The notes beneath the pieces were generated by a model. It did not search any database, was not told the DNA's origin, and saw nothing but the letters and a program-made list of their open reading frames with translations. 64,000 nucleotides of DNA from Sphingobium sp. CAP-1 (GTDB lineage Bacteria > Pseudomonadota > Alphaproteobacteria > Sphingomonadales > Sphingomonadaceae). Every line of letters begins with the position of its first letter. Position 1 is the stretch's first letter. The stretch covers positions 496,001-560,000 of the forward strand of contig NZ_CP046253.1 in the NCBI RefSeq assembly GCF_009720145.1. Direction: 5' to 3'. Positions 1 to 8,642 of this stretch are shown here, piece by piece. The position numbers and the translations under genes were made by a program.

Positions 1-2855
1 CGATTCTCGGCCAGCGTCTGCAAATGACGGTCGAGCGTCTCGAACAGTGAGCGGGCATTGCCTGCAAGACGTCCGACAATTCCGCGGTCCGGCTCTCGCT
101 GATCAAGTTTGCGCGCGAGCGCCCTTCCCTCTGCCTTCCGCCGCTCCTCAACCTGTTCGAGCTTCATTCCCTTCAACCGCGCCTCGTTCCGTGCGGCAAA
201 GCGCCTGTTGTGATCGCGCTCCAGACGGCCCAAACCTTCGAGCGCCGATGTCTTCTCGCCCGACCTCTCTTCGAGTTTCGCGATGAGCTTCTTAGGGTCT
301 TCTGTCCAGAGTTTGACGCCGTAACGGGCTCGCGTGATGGCGGTGTAGAAGTTTTGTCCATTGACAAGCGGGGACGCCACAGGGGCCAGCACATAGACGC
401 GGTCATAGGTCTTTGACTGAGCGGAATAGACGGTCTCGGCATAGCCATGGTCCCAAGTGGAGTGGCGTCCAAGGTCAATCTGCTGGACCCGATCCCCGCG
501 GTCCCAGCGAACCGTCGCCACCATGCCATCGAGCCGCTCCACCGTTCCGCGTTCGGCGTTTTTGAGACCAAGCTCCTTGGTCGCGAGCCGCCACTGGATG
601 CGATCACCAGCGGCGAGGTTGCGATGCTCGGAGAGGAATATATTCACGTGCGCCGCCTTGCTGGTTCGCGGATTCCAATTGTGGATGCGCCCCTGCTCAT
701 CCGCCAGTCGCACAAGCTGCCGGCCCTTCGCATCGCGCACCACGGAAACCACCCGATACTCGCCATCGCGCGCCAGGCCAGCGCCGACCTGATCGCGGTT
801 GAATTTCAGAACCTGGCCGCCGGAATAGAAGCGGGCCATCTGCTTCTCTTGGTCGCTGAGCCCGGCGGGGGTTAGGACCGCGAGCCGGGTGTCCTCGGCC
901 GCAACGACGCCTTCCCGCTGCAATGTCTCGCGGATCTGACTGTTGACGATGAGGCGCGTCGCATTCTCCAGAACGAGGATATTCGTGGTTGCTCGGCTTT
1001 CAGGCTTGAGGCGCGTCCATTCCCTCACCAGCCCCTTGGCCAGTTCCTCCGCGTCTCCGCCGCTGACCACCTTATCGAGATGGTCCAGCGAACCGGCATA
1101 ATCACCGGCGCGAGCCTGGGTGACAGCAAGCTTCATCGCCCTGGTTTCCTGCCGCCGTGATTCAACCAGCTCGGCGGTCGCGAGCCCAAGCTTCTGCATC
1201 AGCCAGAATGCCTTTCCCTGTTCGATCGCGCCGGTCTGCCGGTTGTCACCAAGCAGGATAAGTCTCGCACCGGTCGCACGGCTGATCTCCAGCACCCGCA
1301 GCGCCTGGCGGTTTCCGAGCTGGCCCGCCTCATCGAGGACCAGGACATCGTTGCTGCTCAGGCCATGCCCGCCACTCGCCAACAGGCTGGCGACGGTGCG
1401 AGATGCAATCCCCGCGCGATCACCCAGTTCAGCGGCGGCAGATGATGTCGGCGCAAGCGCCGTCAGTACCATCCCCGGATGCGCGGCGTTCTTGAGTGAG
1501 CGAACCAGCATGGATTTCCCGGCCCCGGCCACGCCATGCACGGCCGTTATCCGGTCTCCTGACAATGCCATGTGCACGAGAGCCTGCTCCTGCGCCGGGG
1601 ATAGACCAGCGCTTTCCAGAACGGGCAGCAGCCGGTCTGCGCTGGCTACCTGTCTGCCGTCTCCGAGGGAGAGCGCGAGATGCTGGGTCAGCGCCTGTTC
1701 CAGCCTTACCGTCCTGCGGCTGGTTCGCCCACGCGTGAGGATTGCGTCGCCGGTCTGCCCCCGAGTAGCGAGCAGTTTGCAGCGGCTCTCATGGTCAATC
1801 AGGAGCGGTCTCAGGTCTTCGAACCGAACCTCTCCCACATGGGAGGCAAGGCCTACGGCAATGACGCGACCAAGTGGATTGACCGCCTCGCGCCCTTCCG
1901 ATTGCCTGATCCCAAACAGGGCCGCCCGCGCTGCGTCGGCGGGCTCAACCGGGACGGGGCGCTCACCAGCCTCCATGGCCTGGGCGAGGACAGCTGCAAG
2001 TTTGGGCTCATAAGGGATGAGCCGCGCATCCCAGCGATCATGCAGCTCGTTCAGCCCGACTTTCACCTTTGCGCCACGCGTCTGATAGAAGCTCTGCCTA
2101 CGCGCCGCCTGCCCGGAAAGGCCATGCTCAGCGGCATGAGCGTTGATCTGCTCGGCACGCTGCGACATCTCTTTGATCAATGCCTTTGGGACGCCCCTGA
2201 TTTCGAACAATCCTTGGCGCGGATCGAAGTCGATCTCAAATCCATATCCCCGCAAATGGTGGGCAAGGGCGTTACGGTAGATTTGGCCGCTGGCCATCTG
2301 CTCGGCATACATGGCCCGCGTTTCGAGACTGGCCATCGGATTGCCCGGATCGCGGTTCGTCATGTTGAGGATCACGATATGGGTATGCAGATGGGGGTCG
2401 AGTTCGCGGCTGGCATGCTCAGTAAAGCGTGCCCACAGGAGCCGCCCCGTCGTCTCATGAACGATTTTCCCTTCTTCCCGGCGGCGCAGCTGGGCATGTT
2501 CTTCAAGATAGGAAAGCGCTGCGTCGACAGCCTTCTCATGCGCCGCGACCATCCTCTCATCGCGAAGGGCAAGCGCCATGATCGATACGGATTTGGGGGC
2601 GCTGATCGCAAAATCCCATCCGGGATGGTGGTCGATCCCGTCTGCACGCCGACGCCCTAACTGCTGGTCCTCGACAGCGCCGCTGAGCAGCGCATTAAGC
2701 TGCGCGGAATCCACCTCTCCGTGCAAACCAAGCTCGCCAGCGAGCGCTCCGCCCCAGGAAGATGTCTCCGCATCTCCCTTCGTGTAATAGTCCCCGACGG
2801 TGTAATAGCGGGCGATGTTGCCCGGGGAGCCCTTGAGGCGGCGCGGATGCATCAT
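1..2855 (-). CDS. MobF-family conjugative relaxase-helicase (partial, C-terminus beyond window)
   Basis: Nicks oriT and unwinds plasmid DNA during conjugation. The first ATG (2855) overlaps the traD stop as ATGA; a second ATG follows at once. Near the N-terminus are the paired tyrosines of MobF relaxases (ARYYTVGDYY, about residues 15-24). The metal-binding histidine triad HLHTH lies at residues 155-159, after DFAISAPKSVS. A RecD-like helicase with Walker A GVAGAGKS follows near residue 440, and later helicase motifs (LDEAGQLGN, LLGDNRQTGA) are visible. About 950 codons are present and the reading frame is still open at base 1, so the C-terminus is missing. Family assignment is firm; whether the full protein is functional cannot be judged from this window. 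Confidence 0.93.
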   Translation of the reverse strand, partial: MMHPRRLKGSPGNIARYYTVGDYYTKGDAETSSWGGALAGELGLHGEVDSAQLNALLSGAVEDQQLGRRRADGIDHHPGWDFAISAPKSVSIMALALRDERMVAAHEKAVDAALSYLEEHAQLRRREEGKIVHETTGRLLWARFTEHASRELDPHLHTHIVILNMTNRDPGNPMASLETRAMYAEQMASGQIYRNALAHHLRGYGFEIDFDPRQGLFEIRGVPKALIKEMSQRAEQINAHAAEHGLSGQAARRQSFYQTRGAKVKVGLNELHDRWDARLIPYEPKLAAVLAQAMEAGERPVPVEPADAARAALFGIRQSEGREAVNPLGRVIAVGLASHVGEVRFEDLRPLLIDHESRCKLLATRGQTGDAILTRGRTSRRTVRLEQALTQHLALSLGDGRQVASADRLLPVLESAGLSPAQEQALVHMALSGDRITAVHGVAGAGKSMLVRSLKNAAHPGMVLTALAPTSSAAAELGDRAGIASRTVASLLASGGHGLSSNDVLVLDEAGQLGNRQALRVLEISRATGARLILLGDNRQTGAIEQGKAFWLMQKLGLATAELVESRRQETRAMKLAVTQARAGDYAGSLDHLDKVVSGGDAEELAKGLVREWTRLKPESRATTNILVLENATRLIVNSQIRETLQREGVVAAEDTRLAVLTPAGLSDQEKQMARFYSGGQVLKFNRDQVGAGLARDGEYRVVSVVRDAKGRQLVRLADEQGRIHNWNPRTSKAAHVNIFLSEHRNLAAGDRIQWRLATKELGLKNAERGTVERLDGMVATVRWDRGDRVQQIDLGRHSTWDHGYAETVYSAQSKTYDRVYVLAPVASPLVNGQNFYTAITRARYGVKLWTEDPKKLIAKLEERSGEKTSALEGLGRLERDHNRRFAARNEARLKGMKLEQVEERRKAEGRALARKLDQREPDRGIVGRLAGNARSLFETLDRHLQTLAEN

Positions 2856-4855
2856 GCCGGCCTCGCATCGTCACGCTCACCGTTGGAACGGCTATGCTTG
2901 TGGAGGTTGAAACCACTCCTTGGCCCAAGGAGTTTGGGCGGTTCGGCGTTCGAGCTGTCCCCATCCTGCTTCGGAATTTGGTTGCCCTTATGCGCAGGCG
3001 GTTCACCCGCAGTTGCTTCTTCGGGTGAGCTGCCGTCCAAGGGCAGCTGCGGCGCGGGCGGCGCTTCCTTCCCGGCGCGACGGCGCTTTTTCTGCGACAC
3101 CTTTTCGGGGTGGGGTAGAGCGTTGCCCTCCTCGAACCTCCTCGCAGGTTCCGTTCGCTCGACGAACGCCGGCTCAATCGTTGGCAGCCCATTGTACCGA
3201 TCCCGGAAATGGACGACGGGCAGATTTCTTCCGAACCGGAGAAATCCCGACAGGTTGGGGAGGTTCGTGACCTCGGTATGCATGACCAGCGGGCGGGTGA
3301 CTTGCATACGGGAGAGATTGACGCCGTCCCGCATGTCGTTGACCCCATAGGACATGCCCTCATTGGCCTCGACCTGTTCGACCTGCCCCAAATTCTCGGA
3401 CACATGCTTGGCCGTGGGGGTATCGTTCGCTCGTAGCGCCACCCAGGTGGAACAGTATCCGGTGATCGCGGCCGCATCCTGGATGCCATAGGTTGCCTCC
3501 AGCTGCGGATAAGACTGGAACCCCAATATGCCGCATCCGCCATATTTGCGGGCGCGCGCCAGGAAGTCGCTCAGCGAGGGCAGGCGCTGAAGCGTAGGCA
3601 GCTCATCGATGACGCAATAGAGGCGGCGCTTCTGGTCGGGCGGAAGGCTCATGATCGCGCTGATCGCGATGTCGAGCCAGACGGTGACGAGCGGCCGCAG
3701 AGAAGGAAGCTGGTCGGCTTTCACCGTGATGAAAAGCCAGCTGTCATCCTCTTCATTCGCCACCCAGTCGCGCACCGAGAAGCCGTCCAGTGTGTCGTCA
3801 AGATAGGAGAAGCTGCGCATGACAGAGGCCAGTTCGGCGCGAATGCCCGCGGACGTACGGTCTCCCTCCAGCGAAATAAAGGCGGCGGCGTCCGTCCCTT
3901 CCGCAAAGGCCGCCAGCGTCTTCAGAGGGCTCCGCAGTAGCGTGTCGAGCAAGACCGAAATGAGCATCTGCTTGTTCTTCGCAAGCTTGCGGAAGACGGC
4001 GACCAGCGTTCCCCTCGCCGCCTTCGCCCAAAAGGGATCGCCGCCCTTATCTGGTATCGTGGACTCCGCGATCTGATCATAATGATAGTCGCGCGGCACA
4101 TCGACCCAAGGGGACCAGCTGTCGGCTCGAGCGTCGAGCGGGTTGAGCAATATGTCATGCCCGGGCCGGTAGAATTTTTCGACGAAGGTGCCGGCCGTAT
4201 CGAACACGATCGCCCGGCGGCCCTTCCCACGCATTCCCGCCAGCATCTTGACGATGATGTTGGTCTTGCCCGTCCCCGGCGCACCGCAGATTAATATATG
4301 CTCAGGCTCAAACTCTTCAGGAACCGGCACACCGCCGATAGCGAAGCTTCCCCGCTTCGACCGCCACAACAGCCGGCGCAACTGCCGCGCCGTCCCGAAC
4401 CGGGCGCCGCGGATGAACTGATTGGAGCCGAGCCCCTTCCCCGTTCGCGTGAAATAGAACCAGGCCCACAGAAGCATCAGCGCCGCGAAGGCACCTGACA
4501 GCTCCGCACCATAGATCAGATGCTGCTCCATCGCCTGCATGGTCTTCTTCGCGATAGGAGAGGCCAGCAGCGCGTCCGAATTCGTCCAATATTGGCGACC
4601 AGCCGGGGTCCTGAACAGGATCGGCGCCCCACCCGGTACGTCGCTTTTCAGCGTAGCTTCGGCGATCTTCATCGCGACGAAGCGCTGATAGTCGCTGGAT
4701 TTTTCGAGCACATACCAGATGATGCCGCCGACCCAGATCGCGAGTCCTGCGAGCAAGGTCTGGAAGAAGACCTGGGTGGTCATTCTTACATTGTGGACGA
4801 TGGCCTGACCACCCCGGGTCCAGGAGCCCAGCGTGTCGTTGCGGAAGATGCTCAT
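2852..4855 (-). CDS. traD: Type IV coupling protein TraD (VirD4/TraG family)
   Basis: Inner-membrane ATPase that brings the relaxase-DNA complex to the type IV secretion channel. The 667-residue protein has two N-terminal membrane segments (about 27-50 and 115-136) with a periplasmic stretch between them. The cytoplasmic motor has Walker A GAPGTGKT at residues 191-198 and a Walker B-like segment (RRLYCVIDELPTLQRL). The C-terminal tail, about 100 residues, is charged and Pro/Gly-rich and probably contacts partners. It sits between the ribbon-helix-helix-like gene and the relaxase gene, with 4-nt ATGA overlaps on both sides, so the three are translationally coupled. No other type IV secretion gene is in the window. 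Confidence 0.93.
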   Translation of the reverse strand: MSIFRNDTLGSWTRGGQAIVHNVRMTTQVFFQTLLAGLAIWVGGIIWYVLEKSSDYQRFVAMKIAEATLKSDVPGGAPILFRTPAGRQYWTNSDALLASPIAKKTMQAMEQHLIYGAELSGAFAALMLLWAWFYFTRTGKGLGSNQFIRGARFGTARQLRRLLWRSKRGSFAIGGVPVPEEFEPEHILICGAPGTGKTNIIVKMLAGMRGKGRRAIVFDTAGTFVEKFYRPGHDILLNPLDARADSWSPWVDVPRDYHYDQIAESTIPDKGGDPFWAKAARGTLVAVFRKLAKNKQMLISVLLDTLLRSPLKTLAAFAEGTDAAAFISLEGDRTSAGIRAELASVMRSFSYLDDTLDGFSVRDWVANEEDDSWLFITVKADQLPSLRPLVTVWLDIAISAIMSLPPDQKRRLYCVIDELPTLQRLPSLSDFLARARKYGGCGILGFQSYPQLEATYGIQDAAAITGYCSTWVALRANDTPTAKHVSENLGQVEQVEANEGMSYGVNDMRDGVNLSRMQVTRPLVMHTEVTNLPNLSGFLRFGRNLPVVHFRDRYNGLPTIEPAFVERTEPARRFEEGNALPHPEKVSQKKRRRAGKEAPPAPQLPLDGSSPEEATAGEPPAHKGNQIPKQDGDSSNAEPPKLLGPRSGFNLHKHSRSNGERDDARPA

Positions 4856-5154
4856 AGCGCACCATCCTCGGGCGCGAGCAGGCCCCTTTCGAGGAGCAGA
4901 GCGCGAGCATCGTCCATGCCCTTCTGGAGGATATCAGGGCGCCGCGTTCCGACCGAGGCGGCCAAAATGGCGAACACCTGAATGAGGGTCGCCTGTACCT
5001 CGTCGAAGCGACCATGATAGCCGCCGGCATCAATCCCTTCGAAGCGATCAAGGATGTCGCGGACATATTCGGGGAGGCTGAGCCGCGCCGATCGGGCGCC
5101 GGAGACAAGGCGCTCGTGGAGAGCGTCCTTCAATCTGATATTGATCCTGGGCAA
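4852..5154 (-). CDS. Small ribbon-helix-helix-like relaxosome accessory protein
   Basis: A 100-residue protein whose start (PRINIRLKDALHERL) has the short strand followed by helix typical of ribbon-helix-helix DNA-binding proteins; SLPEYVRDILDRF would be the second helix. The C-terminal half is helical and carries no motif I recognise. It is the first gene of the traD-relaxase operon and overlaps traD by 4 nt. In other conjugative systems, proteins in this position (TrwA or TraJ types) bind oriT, repress the operon and assist the relaxase. That role is inferred from position and fold. The clustered GGCACC sites just upstream are plausible targets. Confidence 0.7.
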   Translation of the reverse strand: MPRINIRLKDALHERLVSGARSARLSLPEYVRDILDRFEGIDAGGYHGRFDEVQATLIQVFAILAASVGTRRPDILQKGMDDARALLLERGLLAPEDGAL

Positions 5155-5622
5155 GCGCCGAACTCCTGTTCGTTGCCTGTCCAGATGGGGTGAAGCCCGA
5201 TCTTTATACGCCGATTTACCGGCGATCTCAACGCCTTACACGACGAGCAGATGGCACCGGCATGGTGCCAAAGCTTATCAGGCACTTAGCCCTGAATTGC
5301 CTTCATATGGTGACCATTTGGTGCCAGCTACCGATGAAGAAAGCGACATCGGCACCGGCTGGCACCTTGCCGAAACCCGCAGAAAACCTCGCGATTCGCG
5401 CCCGCAGCACCCGTGCGTACGGTGCATTACAAAACGCCCTGTGCATGCGTCCGCCCTTCCGCAGCGCGCTTGCCCGCTGCGCCAGCCTAGTGCCGGAAGG
5501 CGCGGGCCCACGGGGACGGTTCGCGGCGCCCCTTCTCGCCAACTCGGCCACCGGGGTTTGATGCCCCGATGGGCGAGGCCCAATCAACAAAAATAGGAGG
5601 GCCCCATGGACCCTCCCCCGTT
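5155..5622. other. Candidate oriT / operator region upstream of the transfer operon
   Basis: This 468-nt stretch holds no convincing gene. Its main structure is a cluster of GGCACC/GGTGCC half-sites: an inverted pair at 5252-5270 (TGGCACC, 5-nt spacer, GGTGCCA), another GGTGCC at 5320-5325, and two direct copies at 5351-5356 and 5361-5366. Lying directly upstream of the ribbon-helix-helix/traD/relaxase operon, it is the natural place for oriT and the operator. The nic site is not identified. Confidence 0.5.
5252..5270. repeat. Perfect inverted repeat, likely operator or oriT binding site
   Basis: TGGCACC (5252-5258) and GGTGCCA (5264-5270) form perfect 7-bp arms around a 5-nt spacer. They lie 98 nt upstream of the start codon of the ribbon-helix-helix-like gene. 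Confidence 0.6.
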
Positions 5623-5838
5623 TCAGATTTCGTCGATGAGACCGCCCGTTACCGTGTGGACGATCCGTTCGATAAGGCACTGAGGCAGCGCGTCATAGTC
5701 CCCCTCGTCGACCACGATAAAGCCGTTCTCGCCATCCTCCAGCACATGCTGGTCGAAATAGCTGTACACCGCGCGGCGCTGAACGGATTGAAGTGCAGCA
5801 CGGAATGCGCTGGGGTTGTAAGCGACGTTCATCTGCAT
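5623..5838 (-). CDS. Small conserved plasmid-type protein, function unknown
   Basis: A 71-residue protein starting QMNVAYNPSAFRAALQSV. The ATG at 5838 is chosen because AAGGAGG lies 7 nt upstream; the longer reading from 5889 has no such site. The sequence is acidic towards the end (FDQHVLEDGENGFIVVDEGDYDAL), with no membrane segment or known catalytic motif. It is transcribed in the same direction as the transfer and maintenance genes. I do not recognise a family. Confidence 0.6.
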   Translation of the reverse strand: MQMNVAYNPSAFRAALQSVQRRAVYSYFDQHVLEDGENGFIVVDEGDYDALPQCLIERIVHTVTGGLIDEI

Positions 5839-6153
5839 GAGAGCCTCCTTCAGATCGAAAAGACGGGAGGCTCCGCGTCGGGCCGACAAGCCCGGGTCAA
5901 GGAGCGCCGGCGCAGCCGGCGACCGCGCAGCGGGCAGTGGGGGAACCGATTTTCTCAGGGTCGGAACGGAGCGAAGCGCAGTGGAGACCCTGTGAAAATT
6001 GGGGGGACCACCGATCCTTGAGGCGGGCGCACGCGGCCTGGCACAATCGGACTATTGTGAGAGAGTTTCTTTCCCTGACCGGCGATGCGTAGCGCCGCAC
6101 GGACCGGCGGGTTCGTGCGATACGCGAGCGAGCCGGGCAGTTCCCCTAAGCCA
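5839..6153. other. Intergenic stretch with two hairpins
   Basis: No gene seen in 315 nt. Hairpin 1: CGCCGGC (5905-5911), loop GCA, GCCGGCG (5915-5921). Hairpin 2: arms 5950-5962 and 5986-5998 (TTTTCTCAGGGTC against GACCCTGTGAAAA, 12 of 13 pairs) around a 23-nt loop. Either could end transcription from the gene at 6154-6465; the long-armed one could instead be a dispersed noncoding repeat. Confidence 0.4.
5950..5998. repeat. Long-armed inverted repeat
   Basis: 13-nt arms (12 of 13 complementary) at 5950-5962 and 5986-5998. The outer end is T-rich on one arm and A-rich on the other, which would suit a bidirectional terminator. Confidence 0.5.
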
Positions 6154-6465
6154 TCAGGGGTGCCGTCCGCAGGGGCAGCAGTTCATGTCGAGGCCAGTCA
6201 GCGAACAGGCACCCGGCTCCAGATCGCATTCTTCCTCGTGATCGCCATAACCATATTCATGCGCAAGCTTGGTCGCGGCGTCCATAAGGTCGGATGAAAT
6301 GGTTGCGAGGAGGTCGCTCACTTCTGCTGAAAGGCGTTCGACATAGAGTTCATATATGAGGCCGCCCCCCCGATTTGCACGAGCAGCGGCGCGCTCCAGC
6401 TGTTCCCGAAAGATCGAAAGCGGATCGCCGTCTCCGGTTGCGACGTCGTCGGTTGAAACGGTCAT
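6154..6465 (-). CDS. Small acidic protein with Cys-rich C-terminus, function unknown
   Basis: 103 residues from the ATG at 6465, preceded by GGAG at a normal distance (AATGGAGACGATC-ATG). Longer readings from 6492 have no ribosome site. The middle is helical and the end is Cys-rich (ECDLEPGACSLTGLDMNCC then PCGRHP), with five cysteines in the last 25 residues that might bind a metal ion. It follows the DUF2958 gene on the same strand, 66 nt downstream. No family recognised. Confidence 0.6.
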   Translation of the reverse strand: MTVSTDDVATGDGDPLSIFREQLERAAARANRGGGLIYELYVERLSAEVSDLLATISSDLMDAATKLAHEYGYGDHEEECDLEPGACSLTGLDMNCCPCGRHP

Positions 6466-6531
6466 GATCGTCTCCATTGCGAAAAAATGCATGACCGGGA
6501 TCGGGGAGCGATCCCGGTCGCGTGATGCAGT

Positions 6532-6957
6532 TCAGGAGTTTGGCCTTTCCGCGTCCGGCTGGTCGGACTGTCGGCGAGTGAGGTGCCGGAGCAGCGCTTG
6601 GGCATGAATGATTGATCCTGCGCCACGCGACGCCTCGGCCCATTCGGACAGCGGCACCAATGCGTCAAAGCCGATATCGCGCTCGATCCGCAGCCCAAAC
6701 GGCAACCGGATTTGGCTGATCTCATTCAGACTGAAATATCCCATTTCCGGGCAGCCAAAGCCAAGATCGGCCAACCCGAACAGGGTGTCGCCATCCTCCA
6801 GAAGTTCGGTCACAAGCCACGTCGCCGCGCCCATTGGATTGAAGAGTTTGACGACCGGGACATGGTCGGGATCGCGCTCGCCTCGTTCCTGTGCGGCCCG
6901 GCTGGCTGCGCAATTCGCGGTCAGCGCGGCGATGTGCTGGGGTTCGAGGAGGATCAT
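6532..6957 (-). CDS. DUF2958 domain protein
   Basis: A 141-residue protein of the DUF2958 family, common next to antirestriction genes on proteobacterial plasmids and integrative elements; its function is unknown. Recognisable family segments are PVVKLFNPMGAATWL and DTLFGLADLGFGCPEMGYFS. The ATG at 6957 overlaps the ardC stop as ATGA, so the two are translationally coupled and probably act at the same stage of plasmid establishment. The Gln/Arg-rich C-terminal tail after residue 120 looks less conserved. Confidence 0.8.
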   Translation of the reverse strand: MILLEPQHIAALTANCAASRAAQERGERDPDHVPVVKLFNPMGAATWLVTELLEDGDTLFGLADLGFGCPEMGYFSLNEISQIRLPFGLRIERDIGFDALVPLSEWAEASRGAGSIIHAQALLRHLTRRQSDQPDAERPNS

Positions 6958-7898
6958 GCTGCCAGCCTCCCTTTGCTTGCCAATTGTTCTTCCCCGGCCT
7001 GCGCGGGAGGAAGGAAATTCAGCAGATAGTCGGCGGCCTTGCTGGCCTGACTGGCGGCGCGGAAAATCGCCTTGCTGTCTTCCCGAAGAACGGAGAGCCA
7101 GGAGCCGATATAGTCGGCATGACGCACGGTCGGGACGATGCCAAGCTGCGCGCAAAGGAAGGCACTCGCCATCTCGGCGACCAGTTCCTCGCGGGCATAT
7201 TCCGGGCTTCCAAAGCGCGCCTTGGGGAGACGATCGAGCCGCGAGGGGTGGCCACTCCAATGCCCTAGCTCATGAAGGGCCGTCCGATACCAATTGATCG
7301 GCTCATAATAGATGTGCGGCGGCGGTACGACGATATGATCGAATGCCGGGGCATAATAGGCCTCTTCGCCGTCGATCCTGATGTCTGCCCCGGTCGCCTC
7401 GATCAGCGCTTCGGCGCGGGGGATCAGCACCGCCTCATTATGGGTGACGGGACCGATTGCGCTATCGTCGTCCAGCCCCTCGCACTGGTCGAGATTGAAG
7501 ACCGTGAAGCGCTTGAGGAACGCAATCTGACGCGGCTCTTCCCCGCTATTTGCCTGCGCGCCATCGTCCCGCTTGGGCGTGAATTTGTCGGCATAGCAGA
7601 CGGTCGTCCCCTGCTCGCCCCTGCGGACATTGCCGCCCATGGCAAGGGCTTGCCGGAAGGTGACCCAGCGCTGCGAATGGAAGCGCCGGTGAAACAGGGT
7701 ATGCCAAAGAATGAGGACGTTGATCCCCGAATAGCAGCGCCCCGTCTGCCCATTGCGCGGCAACCCCAAGGGTGCGCGGCCATCATCCCATGGCTTCACC
7801 CAAGGCAAAACGCCTTCCTCCAGCTGCGCGATAATCCGGTCGGTCACCTCACTATAGAGGGTAGTGCCGGTGCGCTGACCTTTGTGCTGATAACCCAT
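6954..7898 (-). CDS. ardC: ArdC-type antirestriction / ssDNA-binding metallopeptidase-like protein
   Basis: ArdC proteins bind the single strand entering a recipient and protect it from restriction. This 314-residue protein has the N-terminal ArdC DNA-binding domain (LYSEVTDRIIAQLEEGVLPW, residues 14-33, then NVLILW and the GNVRRGEQGTTV segment). A zinc metallopeptidase-like domain follows with HELGHWSGH (H209, E210, H213). The ATG at 7898 follows a purine-rich ribosome site (GGGAGAAAGGAA). Its leader carries an element related to the one in front of parB. It overlaps the DUF2958 gene downstream by 4 nt. Plasmid context and both domains make the assignment strong; whether peptidase activity matters is unknown. 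Confidence 0.9.
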   Translation of the reverse strand: MGYQHKGQRTGTTLYSEVTDRIIAQLEEGVLPWVKPWDDGRAPLGLPRNGQTGRCYSGINVLILWHTLFHRRFHSQRWVTFRQALAMGGNVRRGEQGTTVCYADKFTPKRDDGAQANSGEEPRQIAFLKRFTVFNLDQCEGLDDDSAIGPVTHNEAVLIPRAEALIEATGADIRIDGEEAYYAPAFDHIVVPPPHIYYEPINWYRTALHELGHWSGHPSRLDRLPKARFGSPEYAREELVAEMASAFLCAQLGIVPTVRHADYIGSWLSVLREDSKAIFRAASQASKAADYLLNFLPPAQAGEEQLASKGRLAA

Positions 7899-7938
7899 TT
7901 CCTTTCTCCCTTCGCATCGCACCGGCCGCCGGAGCGGC

Positions 7939-8083
7939 GGGGGTGGGCGACAGGAGCGAACCGGCAGTCCCACCGCATGAGGCGGGCTGCACCCGAAGGG
8001 CCGCAACGATAGTGGAGGAGATGGGGCGCAGCCCCGTCTTGCGGCTCGCCGCGGGGGACTAAAGGGCAGCGACGCCCACCCCC
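7939..8083 (-). ncRNA. Candidate structured 5' leader of ardC (paralogue of the parB leader)
   Basis: On the minus strand this 145-nt segment begins and ends with perfectly complementary 11-nt arms (8073-8083 with 7939-7949; GGGGGTGGGCG on the plus strand). Internally it shares ordered blocks with 10561-10699, including GAGCGAACCGGCAG, TGAGGCGGGC, TGGAGGAG and AGCGACGCCCAC (plus strand). It stops 40 nt before the ardC start codon. A cis-acting RNA is inferred; I do not recognise a named class. Confidence 0.55.
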
Positions 8084-8320
8084 GACGTACCGAAGGTCGG
8101 CATCGCCGCCGCCATCGGGCCGCAGGCACGATGACCGCAGCAGACGGTGTCAACCAGTCTTCCCGCGCAAGGAGCGGGACAGGATGACGTCCCGCCGCAG
8201 CCTGCTCTCGGATCGACGAGCCCCGCTTGCCCCCGCCATGTCTCTGACCCAGCATCATGGCTGGTGTCACGAAGGGAACGGTAGCCATACCCCCCGGCTT
8301 ATACCGTCTTGCAACGCCAA

Positions 8321-8345
8321 GGCCGGGCGGCAGAGCCGCCCGGCC
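8321..8345 (-). terminator. Strong hairpin at the end of the parB / sigma-like operon
   Basis: Perfect 11-bp stem (GGCCGGGCGGC at 8321-8331, GCCGCCCGGCC at 8335-8345) with a 3-nt loop, 19 nt past the stop codon of the sigma-like gene. The following T-run is poor, so efficiency is uncertain. Confidence 0.6.
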
Positions 8346-8364
8346 GAATTTTCCAGCCCTGCAC

Positions 8365-8583
8365 CTACCCCTCCCGGTTCACCGCCTTGTCCAGATGGGC
8401 CAGCGCGGCGGCGAAATGGTCCTCTACGTTGAGGACGGAGCAACCGAGACGATAGGCGATTTCGGGGAAGGTGAAGTCGTCTCGGCTATGGAGATAGAAG
8501 ACGATCCGGGGGATCGGAGCAAGCGTGGCAAGGCCGATCTGGAAGCGCTCGGCCAGCGCGCCTTCGGGTCTGCGTCCGGGCAT
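8365..8583 (-). CDS. Stand-alone sigma region 4-like helix-turn-helix protein
   Basis: A 72-residue protein made almost only of a sigma-70 region 4-like fold: FYLHSRDDFTFPEIAYRLGC followed by SVLNVEDHFAAALAHLDKAV, which matches the helix-turn-helix of ECF sigma factors (compare YxEIAERLG...VExRLxRA). Region 2, needed for promoter melting, is absent, so it cannot be a normal sigma factor. AAGGACATCGCC before the ATG gives a fair ribosome site. It lies 59 nt downstream of parB on the same strand and is likely co-transcribed. It may be a small DNA-binding regulator of plasmid genes. Confidence 0.65.
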   Translation of the reverse strand: MPGRRPEGALAERFQIGLATLAPIPRIVFYLHSRDDFTFPEIAYRLGCSVLNVEDHFAAALAHLDKAVNREG

Positions 8584-8642
8584 GGCGATGTCCTTCTTCG
8601 TGAGAAAGAGCGGGAGACATCGCGTCCCCCGCTCCGCTTCGG

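Larger units (their letters stand above)
7899..8364. other. Noncoding leader and spacer between the sigma-like gene and ardC
   Basis: Without a gene. It holds the structured ardC leader (7939-8083), a spacer at 8084-8320 with no recognisable content, and a strong hairpin (8321-8345) ending the parB/sigma-like operon. The ardC promoter should lie between the hairpin and the leader. Confidence 0.6.
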
